DNA of 64,000 bases, from assembly GCA_037968755.1 (NCBI GenBank), contig JBBKWB010000007.1, positions 1-64,000 of the forward strand, written 5' to 3'. Made by a program: the position numbers and the translations under genes. The notes beneath the pieces were generated by a model that worked only from the letters and a program-made list of their open reading frames with translations, searched no databases and was not told the origin of the DNA. This stretch comes from Woeseia sp037968755 (GTDB lineage: Bacteria > Pseudomonadota > Gammaproteobacteria > Steroidobacterales > Woeseiaceae). Of this stretch, positions 52,073 through 60,500 are shown piece by piece. The number at the start of each line of letters is the position of its first letter. Position 1 is the first letter of the stretch.

Positions 52073-53722
52073 ATGCACGGACTGATGATGGACACGCAAT
52101 TGATGGTGTCATCGATACTGCGTCACGCAGAGCGCAATTTTCCGGATCGCGAGATTGTCTCGGTTACAAATGACAATCCCGAGCATCGCTATACCTATAA
52201 AGACTGCGCCCGGCGTACCCGGATGCTGGCGAACGCGCTGGACAAGCTCGGACTGGAACGTGGCGATCGGGTCGCGACACTTGCCTGGAACGACTACCGG
52301 CACGTTGAGGCCTACTACGCAATCGGCGGCGCCGGGTATGTTTGTCATACGGTGAATCCGCGCCTGTTCCCGGAACAACTGGTCTACATCATTAATCACG
52401 CGGAAGACCAGTGGTTGATGATCGATCCTATGTTTGTACCGTTGCTCGAAAAATTGCTTGCACAGATCGGCGGGGTCAAGGGTTTCATCGTTCTGACCGA
52501 TGAGGCGCACATGCCCGACACCAGCCTGCCGAATGCGCAGTCGTATGAGGCGTTAATTGCAGACTGCAGCGACGAATACAACTGGCCGGAGTTTGACGAA
52601 CGCGAAGCAGTCGCGCTCTGCTACACGTCTGGAACAACAGGCCATCCCAAGGGTGTGCTGTACAGTCATCGTTCAACCGTCTTGCATGCGTTTGCGAGCA
52701 TTTCCCCGGACGGCCTCAACATTTCCTGCCGCGATACCCTGTTACCTGTAGTTCCGCTATTCCATGTCAACGCCTGGGGTACTCCCTACTCGGCATTCAT
52801 GGTTGGCGCGAAACTGGTGCTGCCCGGGCCAAAAATGGGAGACGGTGAAGCGCTTTACAACATGATGGAACAGGAAGCCGTCACTACGTCGCTGGGTGTG
52901 CCGACAGTCTGGCTTTCCTTGTTGCAGTACGCGGAAAAGGCGGGCAAAAAATTAAACTCGTTGAAGCGCACTGTCATTGGTGGCGCGGCAGTGCCGAGAT
53001 CTATGATTCGCGAATTCCGTGACAAACATGACGTTGTCGTCTGCCAGGGATGGGGTATGACGGAGATGAGTCCGCTCGGTACGGTCAATACGTTGAAGTA
53101 CGGCATGCAGGACCTCGACGGTGAGGACTACGTAAAACTAAAAGCGAAAGCCGGGCGCGGACTGTTTGGCGTAGAGATGCGCATAGTGAATGACGAGGGC
53201 GAAGAACTGCCCTGGGACGGGGTTGCGTTTGGCGCGCTACAGGTCCGCGGCCCCTGGGTGTGCAGTGAGTATTACAAGCTTGGCGACAGCGCTGAATCGC
53301 ATTCAGCAGATGGCTGGTTTAATACCGGCGACGTCGCCACGATCGATGCGGACGGCTATCTGAATATTACCGATCGGACCAAGGACGTAATCAAATCCGG
53401 CGGCGAGTGGATCAGTTCTATTGAGATCGAGAATGTGGCGGTTGGGCACCCGGCCGTTGCAGAAGCAGCAGTCATCGGTGTTGCGCATCCGAAATGGACG
53501 GAGCGGCCATTGCTGATCGTGGTGAAAACGGAGGGTAAAGAAATTACTCCGGAGGAAATGAAGGCGTATCTGGAGGGCAAGATTGCTAGCTGGTGGATGC
53601 CTGACGACGTCGTGTTTGTCACCGAGATTCCGCATACGGCGACGGGCAAGGTGCGAAAACTAGAGTTGCGCAAGCAGTTCGTCGATTATCGCCTGCCTGA
53701 GTTGGCCGTCGATGCAAAATAA
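52073..53722 (+). CDS. Medium/long-chain acyl-CoA ligase (AMP-forming)
   Basis: 549 residues from the ATG at 52073, preceded by a GGGGGGGCAGG run; an ATG at 52031 is in frame but less likely. Adenylation motifs: CYTSGTTGHPKGVLYSHRS near 181-199, GWGMTEMSP, and near the end TGDVATIDADGYLNITDRTKDVIKSGGEWISS plus TATGKVRKLELR with the catalytic lysine. It makes acyl-CoA from a fatty acid, ATP and CoA. The group is that of DmdB-like and AlkK-like ligases; substrate uncertain. Confidence 0.9.
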   Translation: MHGLMMDTQLMVSSILRHAERNFPDREIVSVTNDNPEHRYTYKDCARRTRMLANALDKLGLERGDRVATLAWNDYRHVEAYYAIGGAGYVCHTVNPRLFPEQLVYIINHAEDQWLMIDPMFVPLLEKLLAQIGGVKGFIVLTDEAHMPDTSLPNAQSYEALIADCSDEYNWPEFDEREAVALCYTSGTTGHPKGVLYSHRSTVLHAFASISPDGLNISCRDTLLPVVPLFHVNAWGTPYSAFMVGAKLVLPGPKMGDGEALYNMMEQEAVTTSLGVPTVWLSLLQYAEKAGKKLNSLKRTVIGGAAVPRSMIREFRDKHDVVVCQGWGMTEMSPLGTVNTLKYGMQDLDGEDYVKLKAKAGRGLFGVEMRIVNDEGEELPWDGVAFGALQVRGPWVCSEYYKLGDSAESHSADGWFNTGDVATIDADGYLNITDRTKDVIKSGGEWISSIEIENVAVGHPAVAEAAVIGVAHPKWTERPLLIVVKTEGKEITPEEMKAYLEGKIASWWMPDDVVFVTEIPHTATGKVRKLELRKQFVDYRLPELAVDAK

Positions 53723-53749
53723 AAAAGTCAATAATGTACGGAGGCGATG

Positions 53750-54493
53750 ATGGCTGACAGTGGCCAGTTGTTTGGGGTGCGCGCGCTGGTGTGTGGTGGC
53801 GCGAACGGGATAGGCGAGGCGATTGCCCGGACGTTGGTGCGGCATGATGCGAAAGTACTGGCCGCCGATCATCCGGATACTGACATCAGCACCCGCTACC
53901 GTGATGTGCCGGGAGTAAGTGGCTTAGCGATGAGCTTAACCGGAGAAGACAGTCCGGTTGCCGCTGTACACGCCGCCAGGGAAGGGCTGGATGGCCTGGA
54001 CGCAGTAGTTATTTGCCTGCATTCGCAGCCGCAACGACCGCTGGATAGTGCCGCCGCGTATGCGGACTATAACAATCGGCGATTGGCCCTGACCCGAGCC
54101 TACTTTGATGCCGCATTGTCGCCATTGCAGAAGAGCCCCGGCGGCCGCTTTATAGTAATTGGCCTGCTGCGTAGTGCGTTCTCCCGTGACAGCCAGACGC
54201 TTTTCGATCAGTCAGAGCAGGATCTTGCCGCGCTGGTTCGCGAACTGGCGAATCGGGCAGGCGAGTTTGGCATCGCCGTAAACTACATCCAGCCGGGCGC
54301 CTTGATGACGCCGGAAAGTCGCCGCATCTTTAGCGATGACAAGAGTCTCCGCGACTTTTGCATTGCAAAGTCGGCCGCGCGACGCCTGGGCGAACCGCTT
54401 GATGTTGCCAAGGCTGCACTGTTTCTCGCCAGCGATGATGCGACCTTCGTAAGCGGAACGGGCATCGCCGTTGACGGCGGGCGCAGCAAGTAA
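53750..54493 (+). CDS. Short-chain dehydrogenase-like protein with altered active site
   Basis: 247 residues, Rossmann fold. GGANGIGEA near 16-24 binds the nucleotide, and VNYIQPGALMTPESRR plus the closing FLASDDATFVSGTGIAVDGG are SDR-type. However the Tyr-x-x-x-Lys pair is replaced by Phe152 and Glu156 (LFDQSEQD), and the usual catalytic serine region reads IGLLRSAF. Oxidoreductase chemistry by the normal route is therefore unlikely. ATG at 53750 is preferred over 53747 since GGAGG ends five bases before it. The gene follows the acyl-CoA ligase after 27 bases and precedes tesB. Confidence 0.85.
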   Translation: MADSGQLFGVRALVCGGANGIGEAIARTLVRHDAKVLAADHPDTDISTRYRDVPGVSGLAMSLTGEDSPVAAVHAAREGLDGLDAVVICLHSQPQRPLDSAAAYADYNNRRLALTRAYFDAALSPLQKSPGGRFIVIGLLRSAFSRDSQTLFDQSEQDLAALVRELANRAGEFGIAVNYIQPGALMTPESRRIFSDDKSLRDFCIAKSAARRLGEPLDVAKAALFLASDDATFVSGTGIAVDGGRSK

Positions 54494-54560
54494 CAGGCTG
54501 GCAGCCAGCCATTTGCCCATACCGCTGGTCTGTTTGGAATTTCACTTTTGGCAGGATCAG

Positions 54561-55460
54561 ATGAACCCGGTACTGAAGGATTTGCTGCAACTCTTGCAGC
54601 TCGAACGCATTGAAGACAATATTTTTCGCGGTGAAAGTCGTGACATAGGGAGCGCCCAGGTTTTCGGCGGGCAGGTACTCGGGCAGGCACTGTCTGCCGC
54701 GCAATCGACGGTGGAAGAGCGAGTTGCACACTCACTGCATGCGTATTTCCTGCGCCGCGGTGATGTCGATGCACCGATAATCTACGAAGTGGACCGGGCA
54801 CGGGACGGTGGCAGTTTTTCGGTTCGCCGCGTGGTCGCAATCCAGCACGGAAGGCCGATATTCAATCTTGCCGCGTCGTTTCACGTGCCGGAAGACGGTC
54901 TCGAGCACCAGGATGAAATGCCGAAAGTCGCCGGCCCGGAGGGTTTGCAAGAGCTAACGGATATTGCACCTGACATGCTGGCGAAACTCCCGCAAAAAAT
55001 GCGCCGCTTTCTGACCGACCAGCGGCCGTTCGAGTTTCGCCCAGTGCAAACTCTACGCTTCGATGTGGCCGAAAAATTGCCGCCGTCGCGGCAGGTCTGG
55101 ATTCGTGCGGTTGATAAATTGCCGGATAATCCGGCTCTGCACCAAAACCTGTTGGCGTACGTGTCGGACTACGAATTATTGGGCACGTCAACGTTGCCAC
55201 ATGGCCTGCGCTTCGGTCGCGGTAACGTCATGATGGCCAGCCTGGATCACGCACTGTGGTTTCACCGCCCATTACGAGTCGACGAATGGCTTTTGTACTC
55301 TATGGACAGTCCGAATACAGCGGGCGCTCGCGGTTTTGCACGCGGCCAGTTTTTTGATACCAATGGCGTGCTGGTGGCATCGACGGCGCAGGAGGGTTTG
55401 GTGCGAGTCGTGAGTGACGATAAAATACGTGAACGTTCAGATCCGCGCCGGCAAACCTAG
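54561..55460 (+). CDS. tesB: Acyl-CoA thioesterase II
   Basis: 299 residues from the ATG at 54561. It is the double hot-dog TesB fold: QVFGGQVLGQALSAAQ near 31-46, HSLHAYFLRRGDVDAPIIYEV, and the C-terminal LDHALWFHRPLRVDEWLLY with active-site Asp near it. It hydrolyses medium and long acyl-CoA. Together with the ligase and acyl-CoA dehydrogenases it points to fatty-acid turnover. Confidence 0.93.
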   Translation: MNPVLKDLLQLLQLERIEDNIFRGESRDIGSAQVFGGQVLGQALSAAQSTVEERVAHSLHAYFLRRGDVDAPIIYEVDRARDGGSFSVRRVVAIQHGRPIFNLAASFHVPEDGLEHQDEMPKVAGPEGLQELTDIAPDMLAKLPQKMRRFLTDQRPFEFRPVQTLRFDVAEKLPPSRQVWIRAVDKLPDNPALHQNLLAYVSDYELLGTSTLPHGLRFGRGNVMMASLDHALWFHRPLRVDEWLLYSMDSPNTAGARGFARGQFFDTNGVLVASTAQEGLVRVVSDDKIRERSDPRRQT

Positions 55461-55463
55461 GCG

Positions 55464-56216
55464 CTACTGCTCTGATACCAGCCCGTAGCGGCGGGCCTCG
55501 CTCTCGGTTAGTAAATAAATTTCATCGAATGGCACCGTGAACATGGCGTCAACCAACTCGCGGCTCACACCGACACCACTGAAGTAGGTTTCCAATTGCT
55601 GACGCACGATCCGGATGTCGCGATTGTCAGGACTGCTGTCGTATTCGCCGCTCTCGCGATCATACTGGCCAGGCCGGTGTATGCCGAGGCGTGATGGCAG
55701 TGCCGGATCCTGGTATTCGTCAAACAGTGCATGACGTTCAAAGCCGGCGGCGAACACCAGCAGGCAAGCGCTGAAGCAGACGGCGGACTGCGCTTCGTCG
55801 ATCGTGGTCATGACGCCGCCGGAATGGCGCTTATAAACCTCGTGTTCGCGCACAATGCGTGCAATCTGCAGCGCGGCTGTTGAGTCACCGCCTTTCGAGT
55901 TGAGTACAATCCGGGTTACGACGGCTGGCCACTTTGCCAGTTGTTGCGTGGTTTCCCAGAACAGCAACGCCCCCTCACGGTTCAGTGTGCCGCGCACTCT
56001 GACTACGACGGGGCACGTCTCGCTCCCCGCCGGGATACGCGCCTTAAGAAAGCTGTCCGCAGAAAAGTACCAGTCGCAGTGTGCCGCATCGAGTGCAAGG
56101 TAATCCGTTTCGACGTAGATGCCGGTGCGCGGTGATGTTTGTAGTAGGTCGGGTTGTGCGGACACTGCGCTTACCGTGAGCAGCAACAGCAGAAGCGTGT
56201 ACAGCCTGGCGCGCAT
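55464..56216 (-). CDS. Exported ClpP-like protein
   Basis: 250 residues from the ATG at 56216; three codons further upstream is an alternative. It begins with a signal peptide (MRARLYTLLLLLLTVSAVSA). The mature part has crotonase/ClpP-like text: IVLNSKGGDSTAALQIARIV near 106-125, CFSACLLVFAAGFERH, where the second Ser would be the nucleophile, and LGIHRPG with the His. This layout is seen in periplasmic proteins of COG3904. Proteolytic activity is untested. Convergent with tesB. Confidence 0.78.
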   Translation of the reverse strand: MRARLYTLLLLLLTVSAVSAQPDLLQTSPRTGIYVETDYLALDAAHCDWYFSADSFLKARIPAGSETCPVVVRVRGTLNREGALLFWETTQQLAKWPAVVTRIVLNSKGGDSTAALQIARIVREHEVYKRHSGGVMTTIDEAQSAVCFSACLLVFAAGFERHALFDEYQDPALPSRLGIHRPGQYDRESGEYDSSPDNRDIRIVRQQLETYFSGVGVSRELVDAMFTVPFDEIYLLTESEARRYGLVSEQ

Positions 56217-56236
56217 GGCAAGCAAGGATCGTAGCC

Positions 56237-56776
56237 TTACTGGCCGGACGGTGATTGCGCGGCTGCGAGCTGCTCTCTGAAACGCAGGGCGTTGCGTGTA
56301 TAGATTGCAGCGGACTGAGCCAGCTGAGCCAGCTCTTGCTTATTAAGCTCACGAACCACTTTGGCCGGTGAGCCGAGAATCAAAACTCCGTCCGGAAACT
56401 CCTTGCCCTCGGTAATCAGGGCGTGGGCGCCGACCAGGCTTTGCTTGCCGATCTTCGCATTGTTCAGCACCGTACTGCCGATGCCAATAAGACTGCCGTC
56501 GCCTACGCCGCAGCCATGCAGCATCACCCTGTGGCCTATGGTGACGTTGGCACCGACAGTCAGCTTGATGCCGGGATCGGTATGCAGGATTGCACCGTCC
56601 TGAACGTTGCTGTTGGCGCCGATCTCGATCCAGTCGTTGTCGCCGCGCAATGTGACACCAAACCAGATGCTGGCACCATCGGCCAGGCGTACTTGGCCAA
56701 TAATATTGGCATCCGGTGCGATGAAATGCCCGTTACCCTCAAGAATCGGTTCTGCATCGCTCAGGCGATAGATCAT
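56237..56776 (-). CDS. Gamma-carbonic anhydrase family protein (YrdA type)
   Basis: 179 residues of left-handed beta-helix hexapeptide repeats: APDANIIGQVRLADGASIWFG near 21-41, NVQDGAILHTDPGIKLTVGANVTIGHRVMLHGCGVGDG, where the histidines would bind zinc, and a C-terminal helix. Many YrdA-like members lack clear carbonic anhydrase activity, so enzymic function is open. It overlaps gpmA by four bases. Confidence 0.9.
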   Translation of the reverse strand: MIYRLSDAEPILEGNGHFIAPDANIIGQVRLADGASIWFGVTLRGDNDWIEIGANSNVQDGAILHTDPGIKLTVGANVTIGHRVMLHGCGVGDGSLIGIGSTVLNNAKIGKQSLVGAHALITEGKEFPDGVLILGSPAKVVRELNKQELAQLAQSAAIYTRNALRFREQLAAAQSPSGQ

Positions 56777-57522
56777 CCAGCGTTAGCCTGGTTGGCGACG
56801 GCGGCAGCGGCGGCCGCGACCGCGTCGGGATCTCCCAGGAAACGGCGTGATATGGGCTTAAGCTGTGCATCCAGGTCGTAGAGCATCGGAATGCCGGTCG
56901 GAATGTTAAAGCCGGTAATCTCGTCCTCGGAAACACTGTCGAGCATCTTGACGAGCGCACGCAGGCTGTTGCCGTGAGCGGCTATCAACACGTTCCGCCC
57001 GGCACGTAGCTGCGGTGCGATGGTGTCGTTCCAGTATGGCTCGACACGCTCGAGAGTCGTGGCCAGCGACTCGGTGGCTGGCAGGTTCTTGATACCGGCA
57101 TAGCGCGGATCGTGCGCCGGGTGTCGCTCGTCGCTGAGCTCCAGCTCGGGCGGCGTCGTGGCGTAACTGCGGCGCCATATATGAACTTGCTCGTCGCCGT
57201 ACTTGGCAGCTGTTTCCGCCTTGTTCAAACCCTGCAACGCACCGTAGTGCCGCTCGTTCAGTCGCCAGTCGCGGATTACCGGAATCCACACGCGATCCAT
57301 TTCATCAAGCATGAGCCACAGCGTATGAATGGCACGCTTGAGCACTGAGGTGTAGGCAATGTCGATCGCAAAGTCGAGATCGCGAACCGCAATACCGGCG
57401 GCGCGTGCTTCTTCGCGGCCCTTGTCCGTCAACTCGACATCGGTCCAGCCGGTAAACAGGTTTTTCAGGTTCCAGTCACTTTGGCCATGGCGGCACAGCA
57501 CCAGTTTGCCGGTTTTACTCAT
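56773..57522 (-). CDS. gpmA: 2,3-bisphosphoglycerate-dependent phosphoglycerate mutase
   Basis: 249 residues with the histidine phosphatase signature LVLCRHGQSDWNLKNLFTGW near 8-27 (catalytic His at about 13), RHYGALQGLNKAETAAKYGDEQV near 92-114 and NVLIAAHGNSLRALVKML near 180-197. It interconverts 3- and 2-phosphoglycerate in glycolysis and gluconeogenesis. Translational overlap with the downstream gamma-carbonic anhydrase gene. Confidence 0.96.
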   Translation of the reverse strand: MSKTGKLVLCRHGQSDWNLKNLFTGWTDVELTDKGREEARAAGIAVRDLDFAIDIAYTSVLKRAIHTLWLMLDEMDRVWIPVIRDWRLNERHYGALQGLNKAETAAKYGDEQVHIWRRSYATTPPELELSDERHPAHDPRYAGIKNLPATESLATTLERVEPYWNDTIAPQLRAGRNVLIAAHGNSLRALVKMLDSVSEDEITGFNIPTGIPMLYDLDAQLKPISRRFLGDPDAVAAAAAAVANQANAG

Positions 57523-57564
57523 TAGCTAGTTCCTTTGTGGAGCAGACCGCGGGCAGTGGCGACC

Positions 57565-60500
57565 TCATTCGTTGATCAGCTTGCGCAATTCCTGCGCCGC
57601 AACGGACAAGGTTGCGAAGTCGCTGCCTTCGCGGAGTTTCATTTCAGCAAGAATGGCATCAAATTTTTGCACGCCGGCAGCGTTCTTTTGCAGCCAGTTT
57701 TCGTACTCAGCCAGCGGCGTGCGCTTACCCGCCGATTTCAGAATTTTGACAGCGAGGTCGCGGCGAGCACGGTAGAAATCATCACGCAGATTGCTACGTG
57801 CCATCGCCTGCCAGCGGCCTTCGACAGTCAGGTTTTCCGTACGCCGATGTAACCAGACGATGCCAAGTCGCTCACTCAAGTGTGCGTACATGCGCGCCGT
57901 GGCGAGCACGTCTGTCTTGAAGTCGACAGCGAGATCCGCGATATCGAGCCCGCCGCGGGTCAGCAGCAGTCCAGCCATCTTGCGGCCCAGTTTTTCCGGA
58001 ACGGCCATCTTGCCGAGGTCCGCTGCTGCCGATTTCTGGCGTTCCTTACCGGTACCGATGACGATACTGTTGGCGCGCGTGTACACCGTATTCATCGGCG
58101 CTTTCAAGCGCTCCACGGCGGCGACGATTTCGAGGTCTTCGCCAAATCGTTCTATCAGCCAGTAACAGGCGTGGCGCAACGTACGACTGGAATCGAACAG
58201 CATGGCTTGCTGAACGGTGGCAGGCACCACGTTGTCCAGCGATTCAATCGTGCGCCAAATCTCAGTTGCCTGGCACAACTCGCGGGCAACGATGTAGGCA
58301 CGGGCGATGGTCAGGGTCGAAACGCCCGTGTCCTGCTGCACCCTCTTTACGAATACCGGACCCATGCGATTGACAATGTTATTGGCAATCAAGGTTGCAA
58401 GAATCTCGCGACTCAGGCGGTGTGTCGGAATGAGATCCTGATATCGGCGCCGCAGTAATGGGGGAAAGTATCGTTGCGGATCTGTTGTCAGGAAATCCTC
58501 CAGTCCGGATTTCGAGGCGATGAGACCGTTGTACAGGTCAATCTTCGCGTAGCTCAGCACAACCGCAATTTCTGGTCGGGTCATCCCCTGTTTGCGCTGC
58601 CGCCGCTCGTCAATCTCGGTTTCGTCCGGCAGGAATTCCAGATCGCGATCCAGCAAGCCGGTCTTTTCAAGATTGGTGATCAAACGGGCCGTTTCATCCA
58701 GGCGTTCGCGCGCCCGCGCTTCCATCATGCTGATGGCCTGGGTCTGCAGGTAATTGCTGCGCAACACGAATGCAGCAACATCATCGGTCATTTCAGCAAG
58801 CATCTTGTTGCGTTTCGGCCGAGTTAAGCCTTTCTCCTGTTCGGCAGCGCGAAGTAATATTTTGATATTGACTTCGCGGTCGGAGCTGTCGACGCCGGCA
58901 GAATTATCGATGAAATCCGTGTTCACGCGACCGCCGTTCAGGCTGAACTCGATGCGGCCGCGTTGCGTCAGGCCAAGGTTGCCACCCTCGCCAATTACCT
59001 TGCAACGCAGCTCGTCGGCATTCACCCGTACACCGTCATTGCTGCGATCACCAACATCAGTATGGCTCTCGGAGCTGGCCTTGACGTAGGTGCCGATACC
59101 ACCGTTCCAGAGCAGGTCAACCGGCATTTTTAATATGGTTCGCAGCAATTCGACAGGCTGCAAGCTGGTCGCCTTGGTATCCAGCAATTTGCGGACTTCA
59201 GATGACAAGCGAATTTGCTTTGACTGGCGCGAGAATATGCCGCCGCCCTTCGATATCAGCTTGTCGTTGTAGTCGGCCCAGCTTGAACGCGGCAGTTTAA
59301 AAAGCCGCTGGCGCTCATTAAAGCTCGCCGCCATGTCGGGGTCAGGATCCAGGAAGATGTGTTCGTGATTGAATGCCGCGACGAGCTTGATTTTCTTCGA
59401 CAGCAACATGCCATTGCCGAATACGTCGCCACTCATGTCGCCTATGCCTGCAACGGTAAACGGATCCGACTGGGTATTGACGCCTTTCTCACGAAAATGC
59501 CGTTTCACGGCTTCCCAGGCACCGCGCGCGGTAATGCCCATTTTCTTGTGGTCGTAACCGACCGACCCGCCTGACGCAAAGGCGTCATCCAGCCAGAAGC
59601 CGTATTCTGCAGAAATGGCATTGGCGATATCTGAGAAGGTCGCAGTACCTTTGTCCGCCGCGACAACCAGGTAAGGATCGTCGCCGTCACGCCGCACGAC
59701 AGCAGGCGGAACGACGATCTTGCCGTCGACCACATTGTCGGTGATGTCGAGCAGGCCACGAATAAAGGTCTTGTAGCAGGCGATAACCTCTTTCATTACC
59801 GTGTCGCGATCGCCTTGCGGCAAACGTTTGGGGACAAAGCCACCCTTGGCACCTGTTGGCACGATTACGGTGTTCTTCACCACCTGTGCTTTCATGAGGC
59901 CAAGCACTTCTGTACGAAAATCCTCACGACGATCGGACCAGCGTAGTCCGCCGCGGGCAACAGCGCCGCCGCGCAGGTGTACGCCCTCTACGGCAGGGGA
60001 GTACACGAATATTTCGAAGCGCGGTTTCGGTAAAGGTACTTCCGGCAATTTGCCCGGATCGAGCTTGATCGACAAGCGGTTTTTGATCTGCCCATCTGCA
60101 TCGCGCTGATAATAGTTGGTGCGCAAGGTTGCGCTGACAGCGCCTGCGAACGCGGTCAGAATTCGGTCTTCGTCCAGATTACTGGCGCGGGCGATCGCCC
60201 GTTGTATACCCGCGACAACGACCTGCAATTCTTCTTCGCGTTTCTTGGCTTTAAGGTCGGGGTCAAACTGCAGTTCAAACTGCTGCACGAGGCTGCGTGC
60301 TACCGATGCGTAAGCGGCCAGCACGTTTTCCATGTAATTCTGGCTGAACGGAATGCCAAGCTGCTGCAGGTATTTTGCGTAGCATCGCACCAGCGAGGTC
60401 TGTCGCCAGTCAAGTCCAGCACGCAGGATCAGCTTATTGAAGCCATCATTCTCGGTGTCACCTTGCAGCGCGTGGTGAAAGCCGTCCTGGAAGCGATCTG

